Part shown: one piece after another, positions 23,376 through 35,617 of the stretch
Position numbering within the stretch: the first letter of the stretch is position 1
Layout: each line of letters starts with the position of its first letter
Assembly: GCA_009761415.1 (NCBI GenBank)
Contig: QUOL01000012.1
Span: 124,001 to 188,000, forward strand
DNA from: Sarcomyxa edulis
Taxonomy: Eukaryota; Basidiomycota; Agaricomycetes; Agaricales; Mycenaceae
Reading direction: 5' to 3'
DNA: 64,000 nucleotides
The notes under the pieces: generated by a model
Told to the model about the DNA's origin: nothing
Seen by the model: only the letters and a program-made list of their open reading frames with translations
The model's database searches: none
Program-made: the position numbers and the translations under genes

Positions 23376-23783
23376 CCGGTCGCATGGGCTCATTGCTTGT
23401 CATAGTCAATTCTAATCTTAGGGGACCGCCCTTTCGTGTCCGAGATCGGCAGCACGGTTAGCGGTATTGATGGGGCGCAGACGGATGGGTAGCGCGGGGT
23501 GCAGTCCGAAGGGGAGGATGGGGCGCAGTCTGATGGGCATTGACCCGAATCGCTGGTAAAGTTATACAGATTGTGATGCGTGGACGGAAACCTTGTTTAC
23601 ATACAAACAAGATGTGTTGTGCAGGGACGGATTATGGCATCTGTATCCCACATTTGTTATCTGCAGGTATATTTGATGACACGTATTTGGACTCTCGGGC
23701 TTCAATTGTTTACGTTTTTTTTTGACTTTTAAGGGAGAAAGGTGAGTAAGGTGTGTGGGTTAACTCGCACCCTCAGTTCTAAC

Positions 23784-24542
23784 ATGGTTGTTCTCGTCGC
23801 ATCTGACAGCAAAATGATTTGCGTGGACGATAAGGTCGTTATGTGTAGCAGTGTACTGCGCAGGAAGATGCAGGGTGAGTGTTGCTTAACCTGTTATGCG
23901 TCTGCTGCTCGACGTATGGGTTCGCAGAACGAGAGTCCAACGATCCTATTTATGTGAAGCAGGTCATTTCTACGGTGTTAGAAAAGGTGTGTCGACCGTA
24001 CTGGACTGGGCACAATTGGCTTGCTGAGGTCGTGATAGGTGCTTGAGTATTGCTATCATTACAAAGACACTCCTGTCTCACCGGAGGCAGGAAAAAGGCG
24101 GACCGACCAGCGTCCGTATTCCACTAACGTCAACGAGTGGGATTCGGCTTTCATCGACGTCGACCAGAACTTGTTATTCGATGTGATTCTAGCTGCGTAC
24201 TACTTGGACATCAGACCTCTGTTGTAAGCGGCTCAGAAAAGAATTACCTGCACATAGATCACTCACATGTGGAGTGTGGATAGTGACCTCGGATCCGTGC
24301 GCGTTGCAAACATGGTGAGCGGGAAGAGTGTCCAGGAAATTCGGGAACTGTTCAATATTGTCAACGATTTCACCCCCCAAGAAGAGGTCGGTTTTGTAAC
24401 TTTGTCGCGTTTGGGAAGGGGAAATAAACCTTTGTTCTTCTGCAGGAACAGCTTAGACGAGAGAATGTAAGTACCGGTTTGCCCTATGATTTTTGTGTCG
24501 AGCGTGTCTCTCACGCTGAATGGATAGGAATGGGTTGAATGA
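23784..24542 (+). CDS. Skp1-like SCF adaptor, copy 1 (157 aa)
   Basis: Skp1 links cullin-1 to F-box proteins in SCF ubiquitin ligases. Six exons: 23784-23874, 23928-23986, 24039-24223, 24284-24386, 24446-24466 and 24528-24542. All five introns are GT-AG, and the coding total of 474 nt gives 157 residues, the normal length. Landmarks in order: the BTB/POZ-like start [19 protein letters not shown], the [12 protein letters not shown] strand, the acidic [20 protein letters not shown] region, then [19 protein letters not shown] and the classic C-terminus EEEQLRRENEWVE. Compared with a canonical Skp1 it has an unusual insert (RPYSTNVNE) and AYYLDIR for ANYLDIK, so it is a divergent paralog and probably not the housekeeping gene. 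No stop or frameshift. A second paralog with the same intron positions lies at 28058. Confidence 0.85.
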
Positions 24543-25795
24543 TTCTGGGAACGAATCTTCATACCATTGTACGTAGATTACAAGGGTGGTTGAATATACG
24601 ATGTTTCTTGGACTCTGTTCAATGACGGTCTGCGCATTCTAGTGCTAGACCGTGGTCCGGCGGACTTATAGATCCTGAGAATTTTCGCGGACTCGCAGGC
24701 ATTGAGTATCCCCCGGAGCGCCCAAGATACAATCGGGAAATGATCCGCGATCTGTTCGACTAAACTTAGGAAAGGGTATTGTCTACTTATTATCTGTACG
24801 TGGTTCAACGCCCTATGGATTAGGGACTGTTCTTTGTTGACGCATTGTACAGCGCGTCTCGATATGTGGTTTGTTCGACGTCGGTACAATCCGGGAGCAA
24901 CGCACTGGACGAAATGGTGCGTGGCTCAAATGGCATTGAAGATATCATCCGTAGTTTAATCCTCTGTTTCGCAGCTCGCCGACTTCTTCATGGAATGCAC
25001 TGCAATGGTCTCGACTTTTTTCCATACTATCATTCCGTATAATATGAGATTAGGCGAAGGGAGCGTGCGGGGAAGGCTCCATGGGATGAAGATTCGCCGT
25101 AAACTGTGCGCGTACCCGGTGCGTACCCAGTAACCCTCATGGGGAGCACCAAGGAAAATAGTGGTCCCATCGTTGACTGACACGGCAAATACGACCCAGT
25201 CGCTTTGGTGTCCGTCAACTTCACGTCATGTCCTACTGCAAGAGGGCGGGGACAGCCGCAAATATACGGTTCCGTTCGGATGAGCCATAGTCACAGTGAT
25301 CCTGGTGACTCCTCTTGAGCCACGATGCAGTACTGCGTTCAACTCAACCAGGCCTTTTTTAACGGCAGAATCGGAGCAGCCGTGTTCGTGTGGCGTTCGG
25401 ATGAAGAGATTGGACGTTGAGCGCATCGTCGTTGGTATGTAGACCTGTTTCCTCCTTGAAGATGCACAGTTGAATGCTGCTTGCTCTGTTCTCTGTAGCT
25501 GTTGTCTGTCGCAATACTAATTAGTTATCGGCTTGTACCTAGGTTGATCAAATAGACGCACCACGAAGGAGATAATTTGGTTAGTCCAGCACTTTTTGTA
25601 TACCTTCGTACTTATGGACTCACAATGTCGGTCGAACAATTCTCACCCAACAGTTGTATTCATATTTTTAGCTCTGACCACGTTGAGCGCGATGGCTGGA
25701 TGCGTCTATTCGTCTCATTTGCAGCGTACACGATCTATTCAGATCACCTGCCAATAATCAAGCTTCTTGATTGAGCATGAATGCGATCATCTAGC
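24543..25795. other. Intergenic; possible minus-strand exons
   Basis: No firm gene. Minus-strand frames at 25226-25426 (TRITVTMAHPNGTVYL) and 24956-25183 (GTTIFLGAPHEGYW) have the hydrophobic-glycine spacing of small beta proteins and might be exons of another short gene like those at 21.4 and 26.1 kb, but no in-frame splice model could be completed. Confidence 0.25.
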
Positions 25796-26157
25796 CTAGG
25801 CGGAAGGGTTGTTGGCGGTTGTATCTACGGGATGCACATAAGTCACGGAGGAAAATCTGGGGTATACAACCATTGTCAGCGCAGTGCGTACGGTCGCTTG
25901 TTTTGTTACTGACGGGAATTCGATGACTACACCATTTTCAGATGTTCTGATTCCGCGTACTAAAACCCCCTGCATGTCAAAGCTGAGTGTCATGCGGGGT
26001 TCTAGAACGAAAAATTGAACCTTACGCCGTCATGTACTGCAATGTTATTCACAGAGCCATTTATCAGCGCACCGGAAAAGTCCCAGAACTGTACAGTATC
26101 TCCCATCTATACGTGTATATGGTCAGTCGTGGTATTGATTGTGCGAGGGTACTCACC
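25796..26157 (-). CDS. Short protein, paralog of the 21.4-kb beta-motif gene (5' end open)
   Basis: Minus-strand exons 26026-26106 (27 codons, MGDTVQFWDFSGALINGSV) and 25796-25969 (57 codons, starting GVLVRGIRTSENGVVIEF), with an upstream exon ending at 26157 in HTTPQ. The middle exon is 81 nt, phase 0 on both sides, with the same GDxVxFWD...GxxxxGxV pattern as the exon at 21396-21476; both genes have an upstream exon ending in PQ and a downstream exon beginning with a glycine followed by a VxxIR-like strand. The start codon is not settled, because the upstream frame is open to 26375. The shared architecture argues that both are real genes of one family. Function unknown; a small barrel-like fold is inferred. 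Confidence 0.45.
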
Positions 26158-28057
26158 TGTGGCGTCGTATGCGGGAATCTTGCGTGATTTGGGAGGTCAA
26201 GCTCATATTGGGAAAAATGTGATTTGATTTTATCCTGAAGGTAGAAACCTCTTATATCTGTGTTCAATAGACAGATTATAGCACAGAAAATTATGTGATG
26301 GACAACATAGCATGAATATTTATTGACATATGAATGCCTTCCACATATTGCATGCACTGCTGCTACCACAGCCAATCAGCAGTCCAACATTGCTGTACTT
26401 CAAGATACAGGGCATCTTCAGCACTGGGAATCCTGCCAACAAGGTTTCGGTTGAGAGTGTTTCATGTTTACAATGTTTACAAATTGACATCCGTCTCCGT
26501 CTAAACTAGACTAAGGTAACGGGGTGTACCTCGACGGACCAAATGCGTGTGACGGCAAGAGAAAAGAGATAAAAAGGAGAAAGTATAGTATAGTATAGTA
26601 AAGTCAAGTCCAGTACCGCGCATGTATCCTCAGACCGAATAGACCCAGAGCGAGGTTCGAGTCCCTCTATTTTCCGTTCCTCATTGCCTTCCCCCGAGAC
26701 CCCATTGGATCATTCACCTTCGCCATCTCCCGTTGGTAATCGCCAAATATTCGTCCCGCCAGTCTGATGGCCTGAGTGTGCCAGTCCGCCGCCAGATGGT
26801 GTAACAGCCGCTCTCGTTCGACAACGTTCATAGTGCCCTCATGCGGAAGGAGATCTTCCAAGGGTGGGACATGACCTAAGTAATAGAAGGTGTACTTCAG
26901 AGTTTATTTCCCACGCTTCAAAGAGATGCGAGGTGCTCCAAATATGGACTCAACTTCATTAAAGGTTTCGGTTGAGTGTATGTAAGTCAGAACTGCAGAA
27001 TGTTGTTCATTTCGGATCATATGGGCTTAAGATAAGAAATACCACGAGGCAAAGTATATTGAAGGGTGGTCACATTCCAGCCAGTGGTGTAACTTTTTAC
27101 GTTCCTGTTCCTTCAATTTGTCTATCCAGTTCCTGTAGGATGAAGTGCGGAGAGCATACGGCAAGGCCGGTCTGTGAAATTTGCATGGTAGAAGTGAAAT
27201 TCCACGAATTCTAGAAAGGGTGGCACTTACATGATGGTCCAATAGATTGGGAGGAAGGTGATGTGCCCTGACGACAACGGGCATATGCCATATGCCACGA
27301 TCCTGTCTTACAAAACAAGTCAAGATGTGAGCTCTTCCACGGACTGCTGGGAGTGCAATATGTACCGTACGCCCTGTATGTGGTCTCGTTCTGCATTTAT
27401 TGATTTAATAAGGAAGCAGAGCAGGACAAGTCCTTCACTTACCTTGAGGCGCTCGCACGTATCTGTATCCGGGTATAGGTTTATTGTTTTGGTAACGAAA
27501 TGGTGAGAGTACAGACGAGATAATACTTACTGATATTCTGCTTCGAAACTTAGAGTGTCTTGAAGTCGTCTTGTCGAAGTACACCGATAGTTGAGTAATT
27601 GCACAATTGTTAAATATGGTCTGCGGTTTCGCTTACGCGGTAGGATGGTGGCGCAACTTGAAGCTTTTAACCCTTCCCGTGTATGTGGTTACTATTGGCC
27701 GCGGGTGACCTCGGATCTATTGGAGAAGACAACACGATGAATGAATAGGAGAAACTACGACAGGTGGCCGAAAGTGTTTGTGCGTATGTACGATGTGGCT
27801 GGACGGTCACGCAACACCGGAATATATCCCAATAGGATCAGCGATTTCTCTAAATCGGGCGCGATTTTTCTGACACTTACATCAGCTAGGTTAAACATTA
27901 AACCTGTTTGTACCGACAATTTGTGCGCGGTTCAGATAATCAAGCTCGACGCTTACCAAAATGCGCATTAGAGTTGTGCACATTGGCTGTGTTGATGCTT
28001 CTCACACATAGCATAAGGTGAACGTTTACGATCGTTTTCGTCCTTTCTCTCGCTGAC
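26158..28057. other. Intergenic, nothing firmly recognised
   Basis: No gene model is supported. Frames of 60-105 codons on both strands lack motifs. A five-fold (agtat)n run lies near 26584-26602, followed by GGTTCGAGTCC at 26654-26664, identical in form to a polymerase III B box, but no cloverleaf could be drawn. Confidence 0.3.
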
Positions 28058-28840
28058 ATGGTGATTCTCCTGACATCTGACATGATACTGTTTAGTGTGG
28101 CGAAGGAAGTCGTCGAGGGTAGTACTCTCATCAAAGACGCCATGGACGGTAAATATCCAGTTTTCTGTGATGCTAACGATTGCGGATTGCCTCCTCTGAT
28201 TTCGAGACTTGTAGCTTTTGGAGACACAGGTGAACCGATCGCACTCCCGAAAGTCACGTCTGCCGTCTTGGAAAAGGTTTTTGTATTTTCCGGCTTTGTC
28301 AGTTACGTCCTGAAGACTCAATTCATCTATATGACGTTCCTGCAGGTGCTCGAGTATCTAGAGTATCACCGGCGTGAGGCAATCTCAGGCCCGGACGGTC
28401 GACCTGAGCACTCCACTCTGGGGCAGCCTGATGCTGAGTACATCAGCGACTGGGACCGAGAGTATATGGGTATCGATCCTAGCACGATCCTTGACGTCCT
28501 GCTTGCTGCGAACTATCTCGGTATAAAGAATCTCTTGTGCGTTGCTCCGTTATGCATATGAGTATTGTGAAACTGACAGACGGTTTTCTCACCAGTAAAC
28601 TCGGGCGCGACACGGTAGCAACGGTGTTAAAGCAACGCTCTGCGGAGGAAGTTGACGAATCGTTTGGAGTCGTGGACATGTCTTTGCAGAGTGATGAGGT
28701 GAGGGGTTTTGTCGACAGCCTCATTGTTTTAAGCTTATGTGTCTCGCATACCAGGCCGTATTCGATCAAATTGTGAGTAGTGCAATGTGGTATCATTGTT
28801 GATGCTGTCGTACTTATAGGAGGGTCTAGAGGGTCCATAG
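28058..28840 (+). CDS. Skp1-like SCF adaptor, copy 2 (161 aa)
   Basis: Second divergent Skp1 paralog. Six exons: 28058-28148, 28215-28276, 28346-28536, 28596-28698, 28755-28772 and 28820-28840. The total of 486 nt gives 161 residues. Landmarks: MVILLTSDMILFSVAKEVVEG, STLIKDAMD, GEPIALPKVTSAVLEK, VLEYLEYHRREA, WDREYMGIDPSTILDVLLAA, NYLGIKN, then DTVATVLKQRSAEEVDESF. The helical C-terminus has decayed: the EEEQLRREN-EWVE block of copy 1 is replaced by DEAVFDQI-EGLEGP, so the part of Skp1 that contacts F-box proteins is altered. All five introns fall at the same places as in copy 1, including the first at coding nucleotide 91. The 5' exon and acidic region are well kept. It may bind a different partner or be losing function. 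Confidence 0.75.
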
Positions 28841-29231
28841 GAAAATCTTATTCTTGCTTATGCCTATCTTTGGCAGCGCTCTGCTACCTGACTAGTCGCG
28901 TATTTGCTGTTGCGGTTGGAAATTAGGAAGGTCGAGTGTTGTAGCGATAAATTGAAAAACAGTATAGGCAGGCCCCATCAGGAAAACCCTCCGTGGGCAA
29001 TTTTGTTCAATTGTTTGAGTTTGGTCTGAATTATCATATATCTTCCACAATCATTGACTACGATTGGGATAGTGAGCAAAAATGTTAGATTATCGGAGCA
29101 CAGGGAGTAAAATGACTTGAACATATGGTACTATAGTTCAATCAGGCAAAGTCGTAAAAAATGGCGAAAAGATTAGGATAAAGTTTTACATTATCTGAGC
29201 AAACTCGCAGCTCGCAGGTAGTCAAATGTGG

Positions 29232-32200
29232 CTAGTATACGGTAGCGTAGTTGTGTCTATCTAAGAACGAGCTGACGAAAAAGTATTTACATTTTTCCAA
29301 TACAGTACTACTTTGCAATTCCCTCGAAACAACGGGACCAAATTTTGGGATGAGATGAACACTACGGCGGATATTCTCCACCGGTATTACACTAGCGAGG
29401 TGTTTACCCTCCGGATTGACGCAACGAGAAATTTTGTACATGAGATGATTGGGTTCGGGTGATGTCGAGAACGCCGTGAACCATTCGACATAAGCCAGGT
29501 GTTGCGGGACCTCAACTCCGCGGTGAAAAAGACTTTCGAGTGCTTGCTTTGGGAGTGAGAATACAACGCGGACTTGGCCGACACGATATCCTATATCTTG
29601 GTCAGACGACGGTGTTAATTGCTAACCATACTCAAGGCAAATACCTTTGACACCCGTCTTTTCCCCGGTACCGTCATTCACCAAAGCTGTATCAAAACGC
29701 GCCGGAACAGGCTGCCCACGCTTGTTTTTACTTGTAGGTTTCACATGGATCGCGTCTACGGTCTCATTAGCCGAGGGATCTGAGCCTATGAACTTGATTT
29801 TGTGATAGACCGGAACTCGAAGAAAAGGAAGTGATATATTACGGGTGTGTTGCTCTAGTTGGCGACGAGTGGCATCAGAGAAGTTTCGCCCTGCAATGAA
29901 ACGCGCAAGGGCATCACGAAAGAAAGTCGCGCCATAGTCGGTGGCGAGTTTTGCGAAAGTTACAGCTTTGAGTGTCGGATGTTTTGTCATCTTGAGCCGA
30001 CGACAATAATCGATACCAGGAGGAGATGGCGGCCACTGCGCAGGCCTTCCAGAGAGTCTCCAATATACAAATTTGTCATGTCGAAGTATCTTCTCCTTGC
30101 GCTCGAGCCATAGAGTCATTTGCGAATATTCGTCTTTGTAGTTTGTTGCCCGGTATGCATCTTTAGCGAAGTCAATATGTAAGCGTTCGGTATATTCGGT
30201 GTTGAAATTGTCAGTCGTTCCGTACTGTCTGATCAGCATGGCGTAGTGCTGTGCGAAGTGAAGTTTCGGAATGTTGAAGTTTGACCTGATCCCTAGATCA
30301 ACGAATATATCTTTATCTGCGTGAAAACGAGCGAGGGATTCTTCGAGAAGGGATAGAGTCTCATCGGAATGAATGGGATATTGGGCGAGATATAAAAAAT
30401 CGAGGAGTGCACGAACTGTGCGAATTACGCGTGCACTCGAATGGCCTCCAGGTAAGGGGATATCGATGATGAGTCCAAGGAGAAAACGGCATATTTGGTC
30501 GTGCTCCTTGCCAGTTACTCGAGAGAGGCTGCTGATTCCGTTCATAAATAGGCGAATATTATGGTTCGGAGGTAAACGTCGACATCTAGCGTCGATTTCG
30601 GATTTGCTGTAGGTAGCTAATAACCAAGACTTTAGATGCTTCAAGATACCCTGATAGAGCTGGTGAAGTACGTCCGGCGTTATGACTGAAAAAATATTGA
30701 GATAGGGAAGGTGCTCCCAAAACGGATGGACGATAGGCTTGATGCCAGCGTTTTTGCACGCTTTGACAAATTGCACTGGATCTTCGTCAATCAACTCAAG
30801 GGCGTCCAAAACTTTCTCCAAGCTGTCGAAACCACGAAGGACCGGAGAGCCATCGCCATCACCAAGCTCGTCCCGAGAGACTGGACACTGTGGGCATTCT
30901 GTATTTTTCAGGCACGTCACTAGCAACTGCTCGGGATAGTCTCCAATGTAAGCTGCTAATATTGGGTGGGTGCGACGAACAGCCCCGTCACCGCTTGTCA
31001 TGTTTGTGCCTTCGACTCCAGCTTTCTCGAGCGGCCTGACGATCTGGGCCATACATGCATGAAATAGGTTTGCAACAGCTCGCCTTCGTGACGCCTTGTT
31101 GGTTATATGCTCGAGTTTTGTGGTGGGTAGGTAGCCTAGGAGGATGTAGGCTCGACGAGATGGTTTACGGCGAAGGTCTTTAGGGATATTGCCAATCGTC
31201 ATATAGACCGGATACGCGGTTTTATTTCGAAACAAAGTGAGTTGTGTCTTGTCTGTTGAGATGATTACGGGAATGATAGTCGCTCCGGGTGTTTCTTTTT
31301 CGATGTTAATCTAGAATCAGCATAAGGAGTTGGGTCAATACCGCCGAGTCGTTTGGTGCTTTCTCTCTCACCTGTGTATCCCACCACCATTTTCCTGTGT
31401 GCATATCGTGATACAGCCGCACTGTCCGATCCTCGTCTGTGTAATGCCGTTCGGGTACGAATTTCAGATATGGTGCAAACTCAGGATCCCCGTACAGAGC
31501 TCGGATGCACTCCAAAATATCCCGAAAATACACATCAAATGCCTCTCCCCCTACAACAATTTCTTCCCGACGAAAGCGAGGGCGGCCAGAGGGTAGTTGA
31601 GTATCAATGACTTTGTTCAATTCAGCTGCCGTCTTGAAAGTCAAGCCGAGGTTTTCGCATACCTGAGGTAAGAAGCCAAGGTTTATTTCCGTGAAAATTG
31701 CGACTGTAAATGCACTTACCCCTTCAATTTTCAGAAGATCTGTCAAAGCGGTAGAGCCAGGACCTCGAAGTTTGGCCCATTTGGCTATCTCCCATTCTCG
31801 TTTAGAAGCAAAAGGTGCGTAGACGTTCGCGTCTGAGTTGCCCATCCCATTCTCATATTTCCTATAGCTCGACTCCTCGTCTCCAATGATCTTACCCGCC
31901 TGCACATCAGGGAATGGCACCACCACTGGCTCGCGCTGAAAGACATTCTCCAGGCCTTGTCGGTGGGCTGGAGGTGGTGCGCCATCATCGTTACCTTCGG
32001 CTTCATCGTCGATGTCTGCAGGTCCTTGTTGTGGTTCTGCAACGGGCAGCTCCCAACCACCCTCGTAGTCCTCAGCATCATCCTCATCACCACTGACTTC
32101 ATCGTCGTCACTGAAACCTCGAACTTCCTTGGGATCTTGATTGCCCTCACCTCCTTCGCTCTCTAAAGCTTGTACAAAATCCATCTTTTCGTCGTCGCTT

Positions 32201-32472
32201 TCCCTCGTACCATCCCAGTCCATCCCAGAACCATCTCCATCTTCTGGCATCTCAAGTCCGAAATCGTGCTCTGCATAGCTATCAGGGTCTCCAAAAAAGT
32301 CGCCTTCGAAAGGGATGGGAGTCTCGTCATCTTCGTCCTTAGGCTCAGAGTGAGGGAAATAATCCTGAAGCTCGCGGTAGATGGCAGTGCACGCCGGTCT
32401 AGTTGTCTGGGCCAAATGCATATGGTATCCAGTGGTGGTGAATTCGCGGCCGCAGCCTTGGCATTGAATCAT
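29232..32472 (-). CDS. Plavaka transposase, copy 1
   Basis: Plavaka transposases (CMC/CACTA-like superfamily, RNase H fold) cut and paste the element. The N-terminus is a zinc-finger-like CQGCGREFTTTGYHMHL, followed by an acidic region. After an intron ending in CTCAG near 31662 comes the core (YLKFVPERHY, DEDRTVRLYHDMHTGKWWW). A second intron leads to ISTDKTQLTLFRNKTAYPVY, the family signature with the first catalytic Asp. Further landmarks: CPQCPVSRDELG, the DVLHQLYQGILKHL helix, and NIPKLHFAQHYA. After an intron near 29578-29638 the C-terminus reads YRVGQVRVVF and HLAYVEWFTAFS and ends KCKYFFVSSF near 29250. No stop or frameshift was found in any exon, so the enzyme should be functional. 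Its start lies 171 bases from the divergent gene at 32644. Confidence 0.88.
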
Positions 32473-32643
32473 GGTAAGTATGAAACTGAGCTCGTAACTT
32501 GTGACTCACGGTCGCATTCCAATGTCTGCAGCCCGGTGACTTGCAAGCGAGATATCCACATTCGGACAAACAACGGTTCCCCTTAAAACGCGGCTGTGAC
32601 CTACTATATCGACAACTCACATACAGCTATCATCTATCCTTTC

Positions 32644-35617
32644 ATGCCTCCGAAGAAAACTCCCAATCCTTTTGCACCAGATTTGACGCCTGCCCAGAAG
32701 GCGAATAACACCAAAGCACGGAAAAAAGCTGCACAACAAGCTGAAGATCAACACTTAGCCACAGAAGAACTTCGTACGTCTCGCCATATCTCCTTGTTGT
32801 GATAGCTACCCAATATCTGATATTCACTACAGCCCCTCGACGAACAAAGGCCAATGCCCAGACAGGTACTCATTTCTGGCTGTCCATCCATGCAAACTCT
32901 ACCTGACTATCTGACTGTAGCTTGGGCCAGCATGATCCCAGGAACGCGGAAACGAGCATCATCGACTGACCAAGTTTCCGAGAAGTCGAAGGTACCTAAA
33001 ACAACTGAGCAGTCATCAGCAAGCACCGAGTCGCATTCAGCCACACCTTCCCAGTCGAAACAAGTTCCCGTGCAACGTGAGTGATCCATCCTCTTTTCCA
33101 TACATACAAGTTCTGATTTGTATCCAGGTCGCCGATATCTTCCCGTCGACATCAACATGGATGCTGACTCGGACCGTGGTCAGAGTCAGACCTCTGATTC
33201 ACGCGCGAAGGGTCAAGAAGATATCTCGCGTACGTTTTACAGTCTTATTATTTCTTGTTTCCCTCTTCTAAGTGCCTGTCCTGATCTCTGCAGGTCAAGT
33301 GCTCAAAAATCCCGAGGCACTAGGAAAAGCACCTTCGAAGGTTGCCAATGCAGTCTCTGGCCCGAAGGTAAAGCCCGCTGCAAAGACACAAACATCTACT
33401 AGGAAGGGTACAGCAAACATGCCGGAGTCAGACGATAGCGAAGGTTCTCTCAGCGGAGATAGCCGACAATCCATCGATTCGAACAACGAACTTGAGAGCG
33501 ATGAATCGGACCTTGGGAACCTATCTCAAGACTTGACTGCCAAAAGAATTATGCAAGAGGTATCGTAACTTTCCTCTACTTTATATCTGAAGTCGGTGAT
33601 TCTCACTCGCTTGTCTTGACTATCAGACCGCTGTTTGGCAGCGTTCCAATAGTTCCGCTATACCCTCTTCTACCTCTCAACGGAAATACAACTTACAGAC
33701 CGAAGACAACGACGTTGATATGGCAGGACCCAAAGACGATCTGGAAGTTGAGCAGGGAGGTGCTGCCCAACCCGATGATCTTCTGGATTTTGACAACGAG
33801 GTTCCCGAGAAGGTATGATCAAGTTCTTTTGTATTTCAGTCTCGTTGTTTTTCATACCACTATATCAACTTCTAGCGCGAAAATGGCGAGGAATTCGAGT
33901 ATGAGCATGGTGACTTGCATCGCGGCCATGCCAACTCTTCGCCTCGCCGTGACAAACCACAACGTCACCCCAACAGTTCACCCCATCGCCGCCTTGATAA
34001 TCTATCCGAACGCCACCACAATTCATCTCGTCGCCGTGGTTTATCCCCGGTCGGTCGTGTCAATCCCTCTCATCGCCGTGGTTCTTCCCCCATTGGTCAT
34101 GCCAATTTCTCTCGTCGCCGTGGTTCATCCCCCGTTGATCGTGTTGAATCCTCTCGTCGACGTGGTTCTTCCCCCGTTGATCGTGTCCATTCCTCTCGTC
34201 ACCGTGGTTCTTCCCCCATAGGTCGTGTCCATTCCTCTCACCGTGAGGATTTCTCTCCAAGTCATCGTCACGAACCTGCAATGCGTATGGATTCCTCTTC
34301 TAGACGCGACTCCGAATCAGTCCAAGGTTCTACTGAAGTGAAGAAGAAAACTAAGCGACAGGAAAAGGCAGAATTCGAGGTACGTCTTCAGCAGAGATTC
34401 TGTTACAGCATTTACTCATGACAACATCTCCTCAGACTCCGAGATGGCAAGAGAAGTCCGAGTCAGGGCACAATCAAAGTGGAAGTACCGAACAGGGTAG
34501 CGCGGCTAGAATCCCTCGTGGTACACCCACGAACGACACAGAACAATGGTCCACCTGTACCGAGCTGGTCTATAACAGACGGGGTAGAATCTCCCTTACT
34601 CATCAGTCACACGATATCCAGGAACTTCTCCAAATGGCGATCAAGAAATTTAGAGGGGACATACTGTTTGTCAATGCCTTCCCGGAGTTCGGCGACCGTG
34701 TCAAGTACACTCGAGACGCACTACTTGACTCGGCAAAAGCTCTAGAACTCTATAACATCCAAGATCGTCTCAAAGTCGATAAGCATTATGCAAAGGAGCT
34801 CGCTTATATTGTATGTCATTTGTGTCCGTAAAATGGTCCTCATACTAAATATTCCACAGCCCGATGGTCGTGTATCGCTTCTACGTGGAGCGTTCAAGGA
34901 CGCTAGTGTTCTCGCTGTTGCTGGACAGTATGGGCTCTCCAACGGATGCGCTCAAAAGGTTACTGATCTCAAAGACGATGATATATATATATATCCGCTC
35001 GATAAGGTGCGTTTTTCTAGTCAAACTTCTATTCCGTTGTACTAACACCATCATAAGTCGGGCAAAGCCATCACCTCGCAACCATTCCAGCATCCCGCTA
35101 TCGTCCAAGTCCTTCACAGTCTTATATTTCTCGGTGCACCGTCTCTCGAAGCCATCTATCATGATCGTTTCGAGGTCTCCCCTAAGGGAAAAGTGCTGAT
35201 TCCTCCTGCCATGGTTGCGCTAGCAGCGGCTACGGTACGTTGACTCGAAACCAGTCTACGTGCAACTTATGTCAACTTTCTTTCATCTTCGACAGATCGG
35301 TGGACATGCACTTGCTGAGTGGTCTACGGGACGTCACGTACCCAACACAAAGTTTTGTGCAGCCACGATTGCCGACGACTATCAAAGCCATATCTCCTTG
35401 ATCAAAGATATCAAGCAGCGGTCTCGCACTGGATACTACAACATGCTTTCAAGAATCTATAGTGCCGCCTCGTATGTATTTCGCTACCAATCCTTCACAT
35501 TGGATTCAACCTGATTGTGATATACTATGCAGTGATTATGAGTCCAGACCAGCTGCTACTCGGGGACGTGGTTTGGCATTGCTCGACCTCGCTGGATTGG
35601 AACAAGACTCGGATTAA
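32644..35617 (+). CDS. DUF6532-like protein carried by Plavaka, copy 1
   Basis: Multi-exon gene divergent from the transposase. The start is MPPKKTPNPFAPDLTPAQKA, a basic leader typical of DUF6532 proteins. Next come a long disordered, charged part with SESDLGN-like acidic clusters and an arginine/serine repeat block, then a folded C-terminal domain: HDIQELLQMAIKKFRGDILF, PDGRVSLLRGAF, FQHPAIVQVLHSLIFLG, IPPAMVALAAATIGGHALAEW and DYQSHISLIKDI, ending LDLAGLEQDSD before a TAA at 35615. Frames join over roughly ten short introns. DUF6532 has no known biochemical role; it is recalled as common in Agaricomycetes. Being inside the inverted repeats in both copies, it travels with the element and may assist transposition or be passive cargo. 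Confidence 0.65.
34020..34240 (+). repeat. Tandem repeats coding SSRRRGSSPxxRV units
   Basis: About five units of 45 bases encode variants of SHRRGSSPIGHAN and SRRRGSSPVDRV, an RS/SP-rich disordered tract in the DUF6532-like protein. The same block occurs in the second Plavaka copy at 53467-53687. Confidence 0.8.

Noticed and set aside
26590..26670. tRNA gene near 26.6 kb
   Set aside because: Only the T-loop-like word fits; acceptor, D and anticodon stems cannot be paired.
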